This document shows positions 36,879 through 50,090 of a stretch of DNA of 64,000 nucleotides, piece by piece. Under the pieces are notes generated by a model that searched no databases, had not been told where the DNA came from, and saw nothing but the letters and a program-made list of their open reading frames with translations. Position 1 is the first letter of the stretch, and every line of letters begins with the position of its first letter. The position numbers and the translations under genes were made by a program. The stretch is from positions 1 to 64,000 of the forward strand of contig NW_027479304.1 in the NCBI RefSeq assembly GCF_051014685.1, written 5' to 3'. This DNA is from Ptiloglossa arizonensis (taxonomy: Eukaryota > Arthropoda > Insecta > Hymenoptera > Colletidae).

Positions 36879-38761
36879 GAGAAACTCAAAATTTTCGCAG
36901 TTCTGATGCTCGACACGAATAACTAGAACGGCCTAGGGGAAAACTACACCTACCGTTGTAATCGGGCGAGTTTCTACTTTCAGATACAACAGAAATTTTG
37001 CGGATTGGTCAATCCGTTCGCGAGATATGGCAGTTTGGAGGTAAGAAACGCTTGAGAAACTCAAAATTTTCGCAGTTCTGATGCTCGACACGAATAACTA
37101 GAACGGCCTAGGGGAAAAGTGCGCATTCCGTTGTAATCGGGCGAGTTTCTACTTTCAGATGCAACAGAAATTTTGCGGATTGATCAATCCGTTCGCGAGA
37201 TATGGCAGTTTGGAGATAAGAAACGCTTGAGAAACTCAAAATTTTCGCAGTTGTGATGCTCGACACGAATAACTAGAACGGCCTAGGGGAAAAGTGCGCA
37301 TACCGTTGTAATCGGGCGAGTTTCTACTTTCAGATACAACAGAAATTTTGCGGATTGGTCAATCCGTTCGCGAGATATGGCACTTTGGAGGTAAAGAAAC
37401 GCTTGAGAAACACAAATTTTCGCAGTTCTGATGCTCGACACGAATAACTAGAACCGCCTAGGGGAAAAGTGCGCATACCGTTGTAATCGGGCGAGTTTCT
37501 ACTTTCAGATGCAACAGAAATTTTGCGGATTGATCAATCCGTTCGCGAGATATGGCAGTTTGGAGATAAGAAACGCTTGAGAAACTCAAAATTTTCGCAT
37601 TTCTGATGCTCGAAACGAATAACTAGAATGGCCTAGGGGAAAAGTGCGCATACCGTTGTAATCGGGCGAGTTTCTACTTTCAGATGCAACAGAAATTTTG
37701 CGGATTGATCAATCCGTTCGCGAGATATGGCAGTTTGGAGGTAAGAAACGCTTGAGAAACTCAAAATTTTCGCAGTTCTGATGCTCGAAACGAATAGCTG
37801 GAACGGCCTAGGGGAAAAGTGCGCATACCGTTGTAATCGGGCGAGTTTCTACTTTCAGATGCAACAGAAATTTTGCGGATTGATCAATCCGTTCGCGAGA
37901 TATGGCAGTTTGGAGATAAGAAACGCTTGAGAAACTCAAAATTTTCGCTGTTCTGATGCTCGACACGAATAACTAGAACGGCCTAGGGGAAAAGTGCGCA
38001 TACCGTTGTAATCGGGCGAGTTTCTACTTTCAGATGCAACAGAAATTTTGCGGATTGGTCGATCCGTTCGCGAGATATGGCCGTTTGGATTTAAGAAACG
38101 CTTGAGAACCTCAAAATTTTCGCAGTTCTGATGCCTGAAATGAATAACTGGAACGGCCTAGGGGAAAACTACACCTACCGTTGTAATCGGGCGAGTTTCT
38201 ACTTTCAGATAGCACAGAAATTTTGCGGATTGATCAATCCGTTCGCGAGATATGGCAGTTTGGAGATAAGAAACGTTTGAGAAACTCAAAATTTTCGCAG
38301 TTCTGATGCTCGAAACGAATAACTGGAACGGCCTAGGGGAAAACTACACCTGCCGTTGTAATCGGGCGAGTTTCTACTTTCAGATGGCACAGAAATTTTG
38401 CGGATTGATCAATCCGTTCGCGAGATATGGCAGTTTGGAGATAAGAAACGTTTGAGAAACTCAAAATTTTCGCAGTTTTGATGCTCGAAACGAGTAACTA
38501 GAACGGCCTAGGGGAAAAGTACGCATACCGTTGTAATCGGGCGAGTTTCTACTTTCAGATGCAACAGAAATTTTGCGGATTGGTCAATCCGTTCGCGAGA
38601 TATGGCAGTTTGGAGGTAAGAAACGCTTGAGAAACTCAAAATTTTCGCAGTTCTGATGCTCGACACGAATAACTAGAACGGCCTAGGGGAAAAGTGCGCA
38701 TACCGTTGTAATCGGGCGAGTTTCTACTTTCAGATGCAACAGAAATTTTGCGGATTGGTCG

Positions 38762-41075
38762 ATCCGTTCGCGAGATATGGCAGTTTGGAGGTAAGAAACG
38801 CTTGAGAAACTCAAAATTTTCGCAGTTCTGATGCTCGAAACGAATAGCTGGAACGGCCTAGGGGAAAAGTGCGCATACCGTTGTAATCGGGCGAGTTTCT
38901 ACTTTCAGATGCAACAGAAATTTTGCGGATTGATCAATCCGTTCGCGAGATATGGCAGATTGGAGATAAGAAACGCTTGAGAAACTCAAAATTTTCGCAG
39001 TTCTGATGCTCGACACGAATAACTAGAACGGCCTAGGGGAAAACTACACCTACCGTTGTAATCGGGCGAGTTTCTACTTTCAGATACAACAGAAATTTTG
39101 CGGATTGGTCAATCCGTTCGCGAGATATGGCAGTTTGGAGGTAAGAAACGCTTGAGAAACTCAAAATTTTCGCAGTTCTGATGCCCGAAACGAATAACTA
39201 CAACCGCCTAGGGGAAAAGTGCGCATACCGTTGTAATCGAGCGAGTTTCTACTTTCAGATGCAACAGAAATTTTGCGGATTGATCAATCCGTTCGCGAGA
39301 TATGGCAGATTGGAGATAAGAAACGCTTGAGAAACTCAAAATTTTCGCAGTTCTGATGCTCGACACGAATAACTAGAACGGCCTAGGGGAAAACTACACC
39401 TACCGTTGTAATCGGGCGAGTTTCTACTTTCAGATACAACAGAAATTTTGCGGATTGGTCAATCCGTTCGCGAGATATGGCAGTTTGGAGGTAAGAAACG
39501 CTTGAGAAACTCAAAATTTTCGCAGTTCTGATGCTCGACACGAATAACTAGAACGGCCTAGGGGAAAAGTGCGCATACCGTTGTAATCGGGCGAGTTTCT
39601 ACTTTCAGATGCAACAGAAATTTTGCGGATTGGTCAATCCGTTCGCGAGATATGGCAGTTTGGAGGTAAGAAACGCTTGAGAAACTCAAAATTTTCGCAG
39701 TTCTGATGCTCGACACGAATAACTAGAACGGCCTAGGGGAAAACTACACCTACCGTTGTAATCGGGCGAGTTTCTACTTTCAGATACAACAGAAATTTTG
39801 CGGATTGGTCAATCCGTTCGCGAGATATGGCAGTTTGGATGTAAGAAACGCTTGAGAAACTCAAAATTTTCGCAGTTCTGATGCTCGACACGAATAACTA
39901 GAACGGCCTAGGGGAAAAGTGCGCATTCCGTTGTAATCGGGCGAGTTTCTACTTTCAGATGCAACAGAAATTTTGCGGATTGATCAATCCGTTCGCGAGA
40001 TATGGCAGTTTGGAGATAAGAAACGCTTGAGAAACTCAAAATTTTCGCAGTTGTGATGCTCGACACGAATAACTAGAACGGCCTAGGGGAAAAGTGCGCA
40101 TACCGTTGTAATCGGGCGAGTTTCTACTTTCAGATACAACAGAAATTTTGCGGATTGGTCAATCCGTTCGCGAGATATGGCAGTTTGGAGGTAAGAAACG
40201 CTTGAGAAACTCAAAATTTTCGCAGTTCTGATGCTCGACACGAATAACTAGAACCGCCTAGGGGAAAAGTGCGCATACCGTTGTAATCGGGCGAGTTTCT
40301 ACTTTCAGATGCAACAGAAATTTTGCGGATTGATCAATCCGTTCGCGAGATATGGCAGTTTGGAGATAAGAAACGCTTGAGAAACTCAAAATTTTCGCAT
40401 TTCTGATGCTCGAAACGAATAACTAGAATGGTATAGGGGAAAAGTGCGCATACCGTTGTAATCGGGCGAGTTTCTACTTTCAGATGCAACAGAAATTTTG
40501 CGGATTGATAAATCCGTTCGCGAGATATGGCAGTTTGGAGGTAAGAAACGCTTGAGAAACTCAAAATTTTCGCAGTTCTGATGCTCGAAACGAATAGCTG
40601 GAACGGCCTAGGGGAAAAGTGCGCATACCGTTGTAATCGGGCGAGTTTCTACTTTCAGATGCAACAGAAATTTTGCGGATTGATCAATCCGTTCGCGAGA
40701 TATGGCAGTTTGGAGATAAGAAACGCTTGAGAAACTCAAAATTTTCGCTGTTCTGATGCTCGACACGAATAACTAGAACGGCCTAGGGGAAAAGTGCGCA
40801 TACCGTTGTAATCGGGCGAGTTTCTACTTTCAGATGCAACAGAAATTTTGCGGATTGGTCGATCCGTTCGCGAGATATGGCCGTTTGGATTTAAGAAACG
40901 CTTGAGAACCTCAAAATTTTCGCAGTTCTGATGCCTGAAATGAATAACTGGAACGGCCTAGGGGAAAACTACACCTACCGTTGTAATCGGGCGAGTTTCT
41001 ACTTTCAGATAGCACAGAAATTTTGCGGATTGATCAATCCGTTCGCGAGATATGGCAGTTTGGAGATAAGAAACG
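38762..41075 (+). repeat. 16-monomer higher-order repeat III, copy 2 (partial, 2,314 bp)
   Basis: Second copy of the preceding unit. Private changes are GGATGTAAG at 39,838, GGTATAGG for GGCCTAGG near 40,431 and GATAAATCC at 40,510. The match ends at 41,076, where CGCTTGAG replaces CGTTTGAG. Confidence 0.88.
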
Positions 41076-44000
41076 CTTGAGAAACTCAAAATTTTCGCAG
41101 TTCTGATGCTCGACACGAATAACTAGAACGGCCTAGGGGAAAACTACACCTACCGTTGTAATCGGGCGAGTTTCTACTTTCAGATAGCACAGAAATTTTG
41201 CGGATTGATCAATCCGTTCGCGAGATATGGCAGTTTGGAGATAAGAAACGTTTGAGAAACTCAAAATTTTCGCAGTTCTGATGCTCGACACGAATAACTA
41301 GAACGGCCTAGGGGAAAAGTGCGCATACCGTTGTAATCGGGCGAGTTTCTACTTTCAGATGCAACAGAAATTTTGCGGATTGGTCAATCCGTTCGCGAAA
41401 TATGGCAGTTTGGAGGTAAGAAACGCTTGAGAAACTCAAAATTTTCGCAGTTCTGATGCTCGACAAGAATAACTAGAACGGCCTAGGGGAAAACTACACC
41501 TACCGTTGTAATCGGGCGAGTTTCTACTTTCAGATACAACAGAAATTTTGCGGATTGGTCAATCCGTTCGCGAGATATGGCAGTTTGGAGGTAAGAAACG
41601 CTTGAGAAACTCAAAATTTTCGCAGTTCTGATGCTCGACACGAATAACTAGAACGGCCTAGGGAAAAGTGCGCATTCCGTTGTAATCGGGCGAGTTTCTA
41701 CTTTCAGATGCAACAGAAATTTTGCGGATTGATCAATCCGTTCGCGAGATATGGCAGTTTGGAGATAAGAAACGCTTGAGAAACTCAAAATTTTCGCAGT
41801 TGTGATGCTCGACACGAATAACTAGAACGGCCTAGGGGAAAAGTGCGCATACCGTTGTAATCGGGCGAGTTTCTACTTTCAGATACAACAGAAATTTTGC
41901 GGATTGGTCAATCCGTTCGCGAGATATGGCAGTTTGGAGGTAAGAAACGCTTGAGAAACTCAAAATTTTCGCAGTTCTGATGCTCGACACGAATAACTAG
42001 AACGGCCTAGGGGAAAAGTGCGCATTCCGTTGTAATCGGGCGAGTTTCTACTTTCAGATGCAACAGAAATTTTGCGGATTGATCAATCCGTTCGCGAGAT
42101 ATGGCAGTTTGGAGATAAGAAACGCTTGAGAAACTCAAAATTTTCGCAGTTGTGATGCTCGACACGAATAACTAGAACGGCCTAGGGGAAAAGTGCGCAT
42201 ACCGTTGTAATCGGGCGAGTTTCTACTTTCAGATACAACAGAAATTTTGCGGATTGGTCAATCCGTTCGCGAGATATGGCAGTTTGGAGGTAAGAAACGC
42301 TTGAGAAACTCAAAATTTTCGCAGTTCTGATGCTCGACACGAATAACTAGAACCGCCTAGGGGAAAAGTGCGCATACCGTTGTAATCGGGCGAGTTTCTA
42401 CTTTCAGATGCAACAGAAATTTTGCGGATTGATCAATCCGTTCGCGAGATATGGCAGTTTGGAGATAAGAAACGCTTGAGAAACTCAAAATTTTCGCATT
42501 TCTGATTCTCGAAACGAATAACTAGAATGGCCTAGGGGAAAAGTGCGCATACCGTTGTAATCGGGCGAGTTTCTACTTTCAGATACAACAGAAATTTTGC
42601 GGATTGGTCAATCCGTTCGCGAGATATGGCAGTTTGGAGGTAAGAAACGCTTGAGAAACTCAAAATTTTCGCAGTTCTGATGCTCGACACGAATAACTAG
42701 AACCGCCTAGGGGAAAAGTGCGCATACCGTTGTAATCGGGCGAGTTTCTACTTTCAGATGCAACAGAAATTTTGCGGATTGATCAATCCGTTCGCGAGAT
42801 ATGGCAGTTTGGAGATAAGAAACGCTTGAGAAACTCAAAATTTTCGCATTTCTGATGCTCGAAACGAATAACTAGAATGGCCTAGGGGAAAAGTGCGCAT
42901 ACCGTTGTAATCGGGCGAGTTTCTACTTTCAGATACAACAGAAATTTTGCGGATTGGTCAATCCGTTCGCGAGATATGGCAGTTTGGAGATAAGAAACGT
43001 TTGAGAAACTCAAAATTTTCGCAGTTCTGATGCTCGAAACGAATAACTGGAACGGCCTAGGGGAAAACTACACCTGCCGTTGTAATCGGGCGAGTTTCTA
43101 CTTTCAGATGGCACAGAAATTTTGCGGATTGATCAATCCGTTCGCGAGATATGGCAGTTTGGAGATAAGAAACGTTTGAGAAACTCAAAATTTTCGCAGT
43201 TTTGATGCTCGAAACGAGTAACTAGAACGGCCTAGGGGAAAAGTACGCATACCGTTGTAATCGGGCGAGTTTCTACTTTCAGATGCAACAGAAATTTTGC
43301 GGATTGGTCAATCCGTTCGCGAGATATGGCAGTTTGGAGGTAAGAAACGCTTGAGAAACTCAAAATTTTCGCAGTTCTGATGCTCGACACGAATAACTAG
43401 AACCGCCTAGGGGAAAAGTGCGCATACCGTTGTAATCGGGCGAGTTTCTACTTTCAGATGCAACAGAAATTTTGCGGATTGATCAATCCGTTCGCGAGAT
43501 ATGGCAGTTTGGAGATAAGAAACGCTTGAGAAACTCAAAATTTTCGCATTTCTGATGCTCGAAACGAATAACTAGAATGGCCTAGGGGAAAAGTGCGCAT
43601 ACCGTTGTAATCGGGCGAGTTTCTACTTTCAGATACAACAGAAATTTTGCGGATTGGTCAATCCGTTCGCGAGATATGGCAGTTTGGAGATAAGAAACGT
43701 TTGAGAAACTCAAAATTTTCGCAGTTCTGATGCTCGAAACGAATAACTAGAACGGCCTAGGGGAAAACTACACCTACCGTTGTAATCGGGCGAGTTTCTA
43801 CTTTCAGATACAACAGAAATTTTGCGGATTGGTCAATCCGTTCGCGAGATATGGCAGTTTGGAGGTAAGAAACGCTTGAGAAACTCAAAATTTTCGCAGT
43901 TCTGATGCTCGACACGAATAACTAGAACGGCCTAGGGGAAAAGTGCGCATACCGTTGTAATCGGGCGAGTTTCTACTTTCAGATGCAACAGAAATTTTGC

Positions 44001-47000
44001 GGATTGGTCAATCCGTTCGCGAGATATGGCAGTTTGGAGGTAAGAAACGCTTGAGAAACTCAAAATTTTCGCAGTTCTGATGCTCGACACGAATAACTAG
44101 AACGGCCTAGGGGAAAACTACACCTACCGTTGTAATCGGGCGAGTTTCTACTTTCAGATACAACAGAAATTTTGCGGATTGGTCAATCCGTTCGCGAGAT
44201 ATGGCAGTTTGGAGGTAAGAAACGCTTGAGAAGCTCAAAATTTTCGCAGTTCTGATGCTCGACACGAATAACTAGAACGGCCTAGGGGAAAAGTGCGCAT
44301 TCCGTTGTAATCGGGCGAGTTTCTACTTTCAGATGCAACAGAAATTTTGCGGATTGATCAATCCGTTCGCGAGATATGGCAGTTTGGAGGTAAGAAACGC
44401 TTGAGAAACTCAAAATTTTCGCAGTTCTGATGCTCGAAACGAATAGCTGGAACGGCCTAGGGGAAAAGTGCGCATACCGTTGTAATCGGGCGAGTTTCTA
44501 CTTTCAGATGCAACAGAAATTTTGCGGATTGATCAATCCGTTCGCGAGATATGGCAGTTTGGAGATAAGAAACGCTTGAGAAACTCAAAATTTTCGCTGT
44601 TCTGATGCTCGACACGAATAACTAGAACGGCCTAGGGGAAAAGTGCGCATACCGTTGTAATCGGGCGAGTTTCTACTTTCAGATGCAACAGAAATTTTGC
44701 GGATTGGTCGATCCGTTCGCGAGATATGGCCGTTTGGATTTAAGAAACGCTTGAGAACCTCAAAATTTTCGCAGTTCTGATGCCTGAAATGAATAACTGG
44801 AACGGCCTAGGGGAAAACTACACCTACCGTTGTAATCGGGCGAGTTTCTACTTTCAGATAGCACAGAAATTTTGCGGATTGATCAATCCGTTCGCGAGAT
44901 ATGGCAGTTTGGAGATAAGAAACGCTTGAGAAACTCAAAATTTTCGCAGTTCTGATGCCCGAAACGAATAACTACAACCGCCTAGGGGAAAAGTGCGCAT
45001 ACCGTTGTAATCGAGCGAGTTTCTACTTTCAGATGCAACAGAAATTTTGCGGATTGATCAATCCGTTCGCGAGATATGGCAGATTGGAGATAAGAAACGC
45101 TTGAGAAACTCAAAATTTTCGCAGTTCTGATGCTCGACACGAATAACTAGAACGGCCTAGGGGAAAACTACACCTACCGTTGTAATCGGGCGAGTTTCTA
45201 CTTTCAGATACAACAGAAATTTTGCGGATTGGTCAATCCGTTCGCGAGATATGGCAGTTTGGAGGTAAGAAACGCTTGAGAAACTCAAAATTTTCGCAGT
45301 TCTGATGCTCGACACGAATAACTAGAACGGCCTAGGGGAAAAGTGCGCATACCGTTGTAATCGGGCGAGTTTCTACTTTCAGATGCAACAGAAATTTTGC
45401 GGATTGGTCAATCCGTTCGCGAGATATGGCAGTTTGGAGGTAAGAAACGCTTGAGAAACTCAAAATTTTCGCAGTTCTGATGCTCGACACGAATAACTAG
45501 AACGGCCTAGGGGAAAACTACACCTACCGTTGTAATCGGGCGAGTTTCTACTTTCAGATACAACAGAAATTTTGCGGATTGGTCAATCCGTTCGCGAGAT
45601 ATGGCAGTTTGGAGGTAAGAAACGCTTGAGAAACTCAAAATTTTCGCAGTTCTGATGCTCGACACGAATAACTAGAACGGCCTAGGGGAAAAGTGCGCAT
45701 TCCGTTGTAATCGGGCGAGTTTCTACTTTCAGATGCAACAGAAATTTTGCGGATTGATCAATCCGTTCGCGAGATATGGCAGTTTGGAGATAAGAAACGC
45801 TTGAGAAACTCAAAATTTTCGCAGTTGTGATGCTCGACACGAATAACTAGAACGGCCTAGGGGAAAAGTGCGCATACCGTTGTAATCGGGCGAGTTTCTA
45901 CTTTCAGATACAACAGAAATTTTGCGGATTGGTCAATCCGTTCGCGAGATATGGCAGTTTGGAGGTAAGAAACGCTTGAGAAACTCAAAATTTTCGCAGT
46001 TCTGATGCTCGACACGAATAACTAGAACCGCCTAGGGGAAAAGTGCGCATACCGTTGTAATCGGGCGAGTTTCTACTTTCAGATGCAACAGAAATTTTGC
46101 GGATTGATCAATCCGTTCGCGAGATATGGCAGTTTGGAGATAAGAAACGCTTGAGAAACTCAAAATTTTCGCATTTCTGATGCTCGAAACGAATAACTAG
46201 AATGGCCTAGGGGAAAAGTGCGCATACCGTTGTAATCGGGCGAGTTTCTACTTTCAGATGCAACAGAAATTTTGCGGATTGATCAATCCGTTCGCGAGAT
46301 ATGGCAGTTTGGAGATAAGAAACGCTTGAGAAACTCAAAATTTTCGCATTTCTGATGCTCGAAACGAATAACTAGAATGGCCTAGGGGAAAAGTGCGCAT
46401 ACCGTTGTAATCGGGCGAGTTTCTACTTTCAGATGCAACAGAAATTTTGCGGATTGATCAATCCGTTCGCGAGATATGGCAGTTTGGAGGTAAGAAACGC
46501 TTGAGAAACTCAAAATTTTCGCAGTTCTGATGCTCGAAACGAATAGCTGGAACGGCCTAGGGGAAAAGTGCGCATACCGTTGTAATCGGGCGAGTTTCTA
46601 CTTTCAGATGCAACAGAAATTTTGCGGATTGATCAATCCGTTCGCGAGATATGGCAGTTTGGAGATAAGAAACGCTTGAGAAACTCAAAATTTTCGCTGT
46701 TCTGATGCTCGACACGAATAACTAGAACGGCCTAGGGGAAAAGTGCGCATACCGTTGTAATCGGGCGAGTTTCTACTTTCAGATGCAACAGAAATTTTGC
46801 GGATTGGTCGATCCGTTCGCGAGATATGGCCGTTTGGATTTAAGAAACGCTTGAGAACCTCAAAATTTTCGCAGTTCTGATGCCTGAAATGAATAACTGG
46901 AACGGCCTAGGGGAAAACTACACCTACCGTTGTAATCGGGCGAGTTTCTACTTTCAGATAGCACAGAAATTTTGCGGATTGATCAATCCGTTCGCGAGAT

Positions 47001-50000
47001 ATGGCAGTTTGGAGATAAGAAACGCTTGAGAAACTCAAAATTTTCGCAGTTCTGATGCTCGACACGAATAACTAGAACGGCCTAGGGGAAAACTACACCT
47101 ACCGTTGTAATCGGGCGAGTTTCTACTTTCAGATAGCACAGAAATTTTGCGGATTGATCAATCCGTTCGCGAGATATGGCAGTTTGGAGATAAGAAACGT
47201 TTGAGAAACTCAAAATTTTCGCAGTTCTGATGCTCGACACGAATAACTAGAACGGCCTCGGGGAAAAGTGCGCAGACCGTTGTAATCGGGCGAGTTTCTA
47301 CTTTCAGATGCAACAGAAATTTTGCGGATTGGTCAATCCGTTCGCGAGATATGGCAGTTTGGAGGTAAGAAACGCTTGAGAAACTCAAAATTTTCGCAGT
47401 TGTGATGCTCGACACGAATAACTAGAACGGCCTAGGGGAAAAGTGCGCATACCGTTGTAATCGGGCGAGTTTCTACTTTCAGATACAACAGAAATTTTGC
47501 GGATTGGTCAATCCGTTCGCGAGATATGGCAGTTTGGAGGTAAGAAACGCTTGAGAAACTCAAAATTTTCGCAGTTCTGATGCTCGACACGAATAACTAG
47601 AACCGCCTAGGGGAAAAGTGCGCATACCGTTGTAATCGGGCGAGTTTCTACTTTCAGATGCAACAGAAATTTTGCGGATTGATCAATCCGTTCGCGAGAT
47701 ATGGCAGTTTGGAGATAAGAAACGCTTGAGAAACTCAAAATTTTCGCATTTCTGATGCTCGAAACGAATAACTAGAATGGCCTAGGGGAAAAGTGCGCAT
47801 ACCGTTGTAATCGGGCGAGTTTCTACTTTCAGATGCAACAGAAATTTTGCGGATTGATCAATCCGTTCGCGAGATATGGCAGTTTGGAGGTAAGAAACGC
47901 TTGAGAAACTCAAAATTTTCGCAGTTCTGATGCTCGAAACGAATAGCTGGAACGGCCTAGGGGAAAAGTGCGCATACCGTTGTAATCGGGCGAGTTTCTA
48001 CTTTCAGATGCAACAGAAATTTTGCGGATTGATCAATCCGTTCGCGAGATATGGCAGTTTGGAGATAAGAAACGCTTGAGAAACTCAAAATTTTCGCTGT
48101 TCTGATGCTCGACACGAATAACTAGAACGGCCTAGGGGAAAAGTGCGCATACCGTTGTAATCGGGCGAGTTTCTACTTTCAGATGCAACAGAAATTTTGC
48201 GGATTGGTCGATCCGTTCGCGAGATATGGCCGTTTGGATTTAAGAAACGCTTGAGAACCTCAAAATTTTCGCAGTTCTGATGCCTGAAATGAATAACTGG
48301 AACGGCCTAGGGGAAAACTACACCTACCGTTGTAATCGGGCGAGTTTCTACTTTCAGATAGCACAGAAATTTTGCGGATTGATCAATCCGTTCGCGAGAT
48401 ATGGCAGTTTGGAGATAAGAAACGTTTGAGAAACTCAAAATTTTCGCAGTTCTGATGCTCGACACGAATAACTAGAACGGCCTAGGGGAAAAGTGCGCAT
48501 ACCGTTGTAATCGGGCGAGTTTCTACTTTCAGATGCAACAGAAATTTTGCGGATTGGTCAATCCGTTCGCGAGATATGGCAGTTTGGAGGTAAGAAACGC
48601 TTGAGAAACTCAAAATTTTCGCAGTTCTGATGCTCGACACGAATAACTAGAACGGCCTAGGGGAAAACTACACCTACCGTTGTAATCGGGCGAGTTTCTA
48701 CTTTCAGATACAACAGAAATTTTGCGGATTGGTCAATCCGTTCGCGAGATATGGCAGTTTGGAGGTAAGAAACGCTTGAGAAACTCAAAATTTTCGCAGT
48801 TCTGATGCTCGACACGAATAACTAGAACGGCCTAGGGGAAAAGTGCGCATTCCGTTGTAATCGGGCGAGTTTCTACTTTCAGATGCAACAGAAATTTTGC
48901 GGATTGATCAATCCGTTCGCGAGATATGGCAGTTTGGAGATAAGAAACGCTTGAGAAACTCAATATTTTCGCAGTTGTGATGCTCGACACGAATAACTAG
49001 AACGGCCTAGGGGAAAAGTGCGCATACCGTTGTAATCGGGCGAGTTTCTACTTTCAGATACAACAGAAATTTTGCGGATTGGTCAATCCGTTCGCGAGAT
49101 ATGGCAGTTTGGAGGTAAGAAACGCTTGAGAAACTCAAAATTTTCGCAGTTCTGATGCTCGACACGAATAACTAGAACCGCCTAGGGGAAAAGTGCTCAT
49201 ACCGTTGTAATCGGGCGAGTTTCTACTTTCAGATGCAACAGAAATTTTGCGGATTGATCAATCCGTTCGCGAGATATGGCAGTTTGGAGATAATAAACGC
49301 TTGAGAAACTCAAAATTTTCGCATTTCTGATGCTCGAAACGAATAACTAGAATGGCCTAGGGGAAAAGTGCGCATACCGTTGTAATCGGGCGAGTTTCTA
49401 CTTTCAGATGCAACAGAAATTTTGCGGAGTGATCAATCCGTTCGCGAGATATGGCAGTTTGGAGGTAAGAAACGCTTGAGAAACTCAAAATTTTCGCAGT
49501 TCTGATGCTCGAAACGAATAGCTGGAACGGCCTAGGGGAAAAGTGCGCATACCGTTGTAATCGGGCGAGTTTCTACTTTCAGATGCAACAGAAATTTTGC
49601 GGATTGATCAATCCGTTCGCGAGATATGGCAGTTTGGAGATAAGAAACGCTTGAGAAACTCAAAATTTTCGCTGTTCTGATGCTCGACACGAATAACTAG
49701 AACGGCCTAGGGGAAAAGTGCGCATACCGTTGTAATCGGGCGAGTTTCTACTTTCAGATGCAACAGAAATTTTGCGGATTGGTCGATCCGTTCGCGAGAT
49801 ATGGCCGTTTGGATTTAAGAAACGCTTGAGAACCTCAAAATTTTCGCAGTTCTGATGCCTGAAATGAATAACTGGAACGGCCTAGGGGAAAACTACACCT
49901 ACCGTTGTAATCGGGCGAGTTTCTACTTTCAGATAGCACAGAAATTTTGCGGATTGATCAATCCGTTCGCGAGATATGGCAGTTTGGAGATAAGAAACGT

Positions 50001-50090
50001 TTGAGAAACTCAAAATTTTCGCAGTTCCGATGCTCGAAACGAATAACTGGAACGGCCTAGGGGAAAACTACACCTGCCGTTGTAATCGGG
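41076..50090 (+). repeat. Reused monomer cassettes at variable spacing
   Basis: The same chain of subtypes (GAATAGCTGG, CGCTGTTCTG, GGCCGTTTGG with GCCTGAAATG, AGATAGCACAG) reappears several times. The GCCTGAAATG marker falls at 38,136, 40,936, 44,785, 46,885, 48,285 and 49,860, that is 2,800, 3,849, 2,100, 1,400 and 1,575 bp apart (16, 22, 12, 8 and 9 monomers; one base is missing near 41,662). Every interval is a whole number of monomers, which fits repeated unequal crossing-over or gene conversion in register. Gaps between cassettes are filled by AGATACAAC, GCATTCCG and GAATGG monomers. Confidence 0.85.

Larger units (their letters stand above)
35962..38761 (+). repeat. 16-monomer higher-order repeat III, copy 1 (2,800 bp)
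   Basis: The order of AGATACAAC, GCATTCCG, CAGTTGTG, CATTTCTG/GAATGG, GAATAGCTGG, CGCTGTTCTG, GCCTGAAATG and AGATAGCACAG monomers is repeated 2,800 bp downstream. Matching runs from 35,962 to 38,275. Differences seen are at 36,410 (CTGGGGG for CTAGGGG) and 37,383-37,415 (CACTTTGG, one extra A, one lost A and CACAAA), so identity is above 99%. Confidence 0.88.
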
